40,002 nt of DNA from Bacteroidales bacterium (GTDB lineage Bacteria; Bacteroidota; Bacteroidia; Bacteroidales; UBA932): contig JAFTFV010000017.1 in NCBI GenBank assembly GCA_017458265.1, positions 1 to 40,002 on the forward strand, given 5' to 3'. Each line of letters begins with the position of its first letter. The stretch's first letter is position 1. The notes beneath the pieces are model-generated. The model saw only the letters and a program-made list of their open reading frames with translations, ran no database searches and was not told the origin of the DNA. Both the position numbers and the translations under genes were made by a program. This document shows, in pieces, positions 38,031 to 40,002 of the stretch.

Positions 38031-38623
38031 AAATCCTTATCGATAACGGCCATGGGGTGAATACTCCGGGCAAATGCTCTCCGGACGGTGTTTTCCGGGA
38101 GTACAAGTACACACGTGAAATCGCAGCTGCCGTGGTGCAGCATCTCCAGTACCGGGGCTTCGATGCCCAGCTGCTCACGCCGGAGGAGTACGATGTCTCG
38201 CTCAGGGAGCGGGTGAATCGGGTGAATACCTGGTGCAAAAAGTTGGGGAGGAAGAATGTGTGCCTGGTATCCATTCATACCAATGCTTCCGGCAATGGGA
38301 AGGAGTGGATGACGGCCCGGGGCTGGAGCTGCTATACTTCCCGGGGGCAGACTGCAGGGGACCGGTTGGCCGATTGCTTATATCATGCAGCTGAGCTGTA
38401 TCTTCCGGGGCACAAGATCCGGAAGGATTATTCCGACGGGGACCCGGACTGGGAGAGTGACTTTTATATCTTGAAGTACTCGCAGTGTGCAGCGGCGTTA
38501 AGTGAGAATCTTTTTCACGATAACTCCGATGACTGCCTGTTCCTGGAGTCGGTTGAGGGGCGGAATGCTATCGTGAGTTTGCATGTGGAGGGGGTAGTGA
38601 GGTATGTGAGGCAGTGGGGATGA
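38027..38623 (+). CDS. N-acetylmuramoyl-L-alanine amidase (Amidase_3)
   Basis: A 198-residue zinc amidase. Ligands His9 (DNGHG), Glu25 and His84 (SIHTNA) and catalytic Glu160 (LSENLF) are all visible. It cleaves the bond between MurNAc and the stem peptide of peptidoglycan. There is no signal peptide, so it must leave the cell by another route or act only on lysis. In Bacteroidales such amidases often follow DUF3987 genes in mobile elements. The start overlaps the previous stop (ATGA), and its stop lies directly against the convergent vsr stop. Confidence 0.9.
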   Translation: MKILIDNGHGVNTPGKCSPDGVFREYKYTREIAAAVVQHLQYRGFDAQLLTPEEYDVSLRERVNRVNTWCKKLGRKNVCLVSIHTNASGNGKEWMTARGWSCYTSRGQTAGDRLADCLYHAAELYLPGHKIRKDYSDGDPDWESDFYILKYSQCAAALSENLFHDNSDDCLFLESVEGRNAIVSLHVEGVVRYVRQWG

Positions 38624-39172
38624 TTACCGTTTTGGGAAAGCTGCATGGATTTCCTCAACCAGTTCCTTTTCCCGCTGCATACGCTCGCGACGCTCAGTCC
38701 TGTAGAGTTCTCGGGCTTTCTTCTGTGCGGTTTTCAGGTAATTGTACGTGTTGCCGTTCTTCCTGATGGTTGAGGCCACGCGCTCTATTGTTCCTTCAAA
38801 CCGGGCTTTCTTGATTTCGCATTCCCATACGATGAGGACGTACCAGCCTTTGGCCTCCAGCTGGCGCCAGGTTTCCTGGTCGCGCTGCTGGTTGCGTTCT
38901 ATCTTGGCTTTCCAGAAGTCGGTGTTGGTCTTAGGGGTTGTGTAGTTGGGGCAGTCTTTGTGGCCGTGCCAGAAGCAGCCGTGGACGAAGATGGCGGTGC
39001 GGTACTTGGGGAGGACGATATCGGGTTTTCCGGGGAGGCGCTTGTCGTTGACGCGGTAGCGGATGCCTAGGTGCCACAGTGCCTTACGCAGGGCTAGTTC
39101 CGGCTTGGTATTCGCGGAACGGATATGCGACATGTTCAAATGGCGCTGCTCTGGAGTATGAATATCTGCCAC
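38624..39172 (-). CDS. vsr: very short patch repair (Vsr) endonuclease
   Basis: A 182-residue protein. Asp51 (PDIVLP) and His69 (HGCFWHGH) match the catalytic residues of E. coli Vsr at the same numbering; the following His71 and Cys74 fit the zinc site. The start MADIHTPEQRHLNMSHIR is standard and uses GTG at 39172. Vsr nicks next to T:G mismatches that come from deamination of 5-methylcytosine. The neighbour is a C5-methylase, transcribed away from vsr, which is the usual pairing. A tail of about 40 basic residues extends beyond the standard core. Confidence 0.93.
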   Translation of the reverse strand: MADIHTPEQRHLNMSHIRSANTKPELALRKALWHLGIRYRVNDKRLPGKPDIVLPKYRTAIFVHGCFWHGHKDCPNYTTPKTNTDFWKAKIERNQQRDQETWRQLEAKGWYVLIVWECEIKKARFEGTIERVASTIRKNGNTYNYLKTAQKKARELYRTERRERMQREKELVEEIHAAFPKR

Positions 39173-39197
39173 TCTTTCTTTTTATCTGTATTCATTG

Positions 39198-39205
39198 CAA
39201 AAATA
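39198..39205 (-). promoter_or_regulatory. -7 box TATTTTTG of vsr
   Basis: A TAnnTTTG match on the minus strand, 26 bases before the GTG at 39172. No clear -33 box. Confidence 0.45.
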
Positions 39206-39258
39206 CCAAAACCTGTTCAAGAATTAACGAAAAAAGACGTGTTTAAGATAAAATTAAC

Positions 39259-39266
39259 TAAATTTG
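39259..39266 (+). promoter_or_regulatory. -7 box TAAATTTG of the C5-methylase gene
   Basis: A TAnnTTTG match about 90 bases upstream of ATG 39359, leaving a leader of about 85 bases in which I see no clear structure. Confidence 0.5.
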
Positions 39267-39358
39267 TATCCTTACAAACTATATAATAAGCACGGATAAG
39301 AGTTTATGCATGCCTTTGGTGGCATTTTATTGCTTTTAGGCTGTTGATTGAATATTGT

Positions 39359-40002
39359 ATGGATTTTACACAGAATACTGCCAATAATATTGATTTCGAG
39401 CATCCAAACTGGAAAGAGAAACCTTTCAGCCATCCTGAAAGGACCATTCGTATTGGAACATCCTTTAGCGGTATTGGAGCTATCGAATATGCATTTAAAC
39501 GTCTTGGCCTGCGGACCGAGATTCTTTTTGCCGGTGATATAGAGCCCAACTGCAAGCGGGCTTATTTTGCCAACTATGATGTGACTGAAGAACGCTGGCA
39601 CAACGATATCTATCAGTTTAATGCGAAACCTTATCGGAATAAGGTGGACTTGTTCGTTGGTGGTGCTCCTTGCCAAGCTTTTTCTATCGTAGGAAACAAG
39701 TTGGGCTTCGAGGATACACGTGGTACACTCTTCCGTGAGTTTGCTCGTGTTGTTAAAGAGTGCCGTCCCAAAGTCTTTATTTTTGAAAATGTCCAAGGCC
39801 TTTTTAAACATGACGAAGGCCGTACCTGGGATGTTATCTACAACACGTTCAAGGATTACTGCAAGTACGACATTCATTTTCAGCTACTCAATGCACGTGA
39901 TTACGGTGTTCCGCAGACAAGAGAGCGCCTTTACTGCATTGGCTTCCGGAAAAAGACCAGTTTCAAGTATCCAGCTCCGATTGAGTTGAAATACAGGATG
40001 TA
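39359..40002 (+). CDS. dcm: DNA (cytosine-5) methyltransferase, cut by the window end
   Basis: The first 214 residues of a C5-methylase. Motif I GTSFSGIGA (33-41) binds S-adenosylmethionine; motif IV GGAPCQAFS carries catalytic Cys105; motif VI ENVQGL is at 143-148 and motif VIII QTRERL (186-191) follows. The ATG at 39359 lies before motif I by the usual distance. The target-recognition region and motifs IX-X lie beyond the window. Together with vsr it suggests a restriction-modification or epigenetic cargo. Whether a partner nuclease exists cannot be seen. Confidence 0.93.
   Translation, partial: MDFTQNTANNIDFEHPNWKEKPFSHPERTIRIGTSFSGIGAIEYAFKRLGLRTEILFAGDIEPNCKRAYFANYDVTEERWHNDIYQFNAKPYRNKVDLFVGGAPCQAFSIVGNKLGFEDTRGTLFREFARVVKECRPKVFIFENVQGLFKHDEGRTWDVIYNTFKDYCKYDIHFQLLNARDYGVPQTRERLYCIGFRKKTSFKYPAPIELKYRM

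Larger units (their letters stand above)
31500..40002. mobile_element. integrative element (left part), right end outside the window
   Basis: A run of co-directional genes typical of Bacteroidales integrative elements: HTH regulator, tyrosine recombinase, unknown protein, small HTH, primase-like, PriCT-2/DUF3987, amidase, then a vsr/C5-methylase pair. The left border is a guess, placed after the 63-residue zinc-finger gene; att repeats cannot be identified with only one side present. No relaxase, coupling protein or phage capsid gene is seen. It may be mobilised by helper elements, be a satellite, or be an incomplete remnant. Confidence 0.65.

Noticed and set aside
39272-39877. 201-codon minus-strand frame opposite the C5-methylase
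   Set aside because: The plus strand has conserved motifs I, IV, VI and VIII in order; the minus frame has none.

Overview
The window looks like a chromosomal segment of a Bacteroidales bacterium (phylum Bacteroidota), of roughly balanced base composition. Several things point there: Bacteroidota-type promoters (TTTG or TTG, 19-20 bases, then TAnnTTTG) in front of the SRP RNA, tRNA-Asp, tmRNA and several protein genes; a long Mfa/FimA-style fimbrial operon of lipoproteins; DUF3575, DUF4906, BT4734-type primase and DUF3987 families; and a tmRNA tag ending in NNNYALAA. No species can be named from the sequence alone.

Positions 1-140 appear to be one end of an IS66-like insertion sequence, carrying the first codons of a small accessory gene on the minus strand. 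After a terminator and a short promoter region come a 36-codon ORF that resembles the start of a type I methylase, then an outer-membrane beta-barrel protein. From 1261 to 8492 the minus strand carries housekeeping and metabolic genes: a nitroreductase, an ABC exporter, a DUF1846 protein, a Fur-family regulator, a fucose-isomerase-like protein, the SRP RNA, cytidine deaminase, a leucine-rich-repeat protein and an unknown protein. From 8600 to 12257 the plus strand carries a DUF4332 helix-hairpin-helix protein, a bile-acid-symporter family transporter, an APH-like kinase, a truncated RecG-like regulator remnant and a phosphate-binding-like lipoprotein. From 12297 to 17597 lie a small membrane protein, a GNAT acetyltransferase, tRNA-Asp, a DUF721 (DciA-like) gene with recF, a TPR membrane protein with a YebC/PmpR regulator, tmRNA and an NlpC/P60 hydrolase.

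From 17635 to 30994 there is one minus-strand cluster of ten genes with almost no gaps: a short single-stranded DNA-binding protein, DUF3575, a large OmpA-like lipoprotein, an FimA/Mfa1-type fimbrillin, an FimB/Mfa2-type anchor, three more fimbrillin-like lipoproteins and two large DUF4906-like lipoproteins. Together these look like a surface fimbria with stalk, anchor, accessory and tip subunits, plus outer-membrane and periplasmic helpers.

From about 31500 to the right edge lies an integrative element. It has a zinc-finger/triple-HTH regulator overlapping a tyrosine recombinase, an unknown protein, a small HTH protein, a primase-like protein, a PriCT-2/DUF3987 helicase-like protein and a zinc amidase, followed by a divergent Vsr endonuclease and a C5 cytosine methyltransferase cut by the window end. 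No relaxase or phage structural gene is visible. The vsr/dcm pair is the visible start of a restriction-modification cargo whose nuclease, if there is one, lies beyond 40002.
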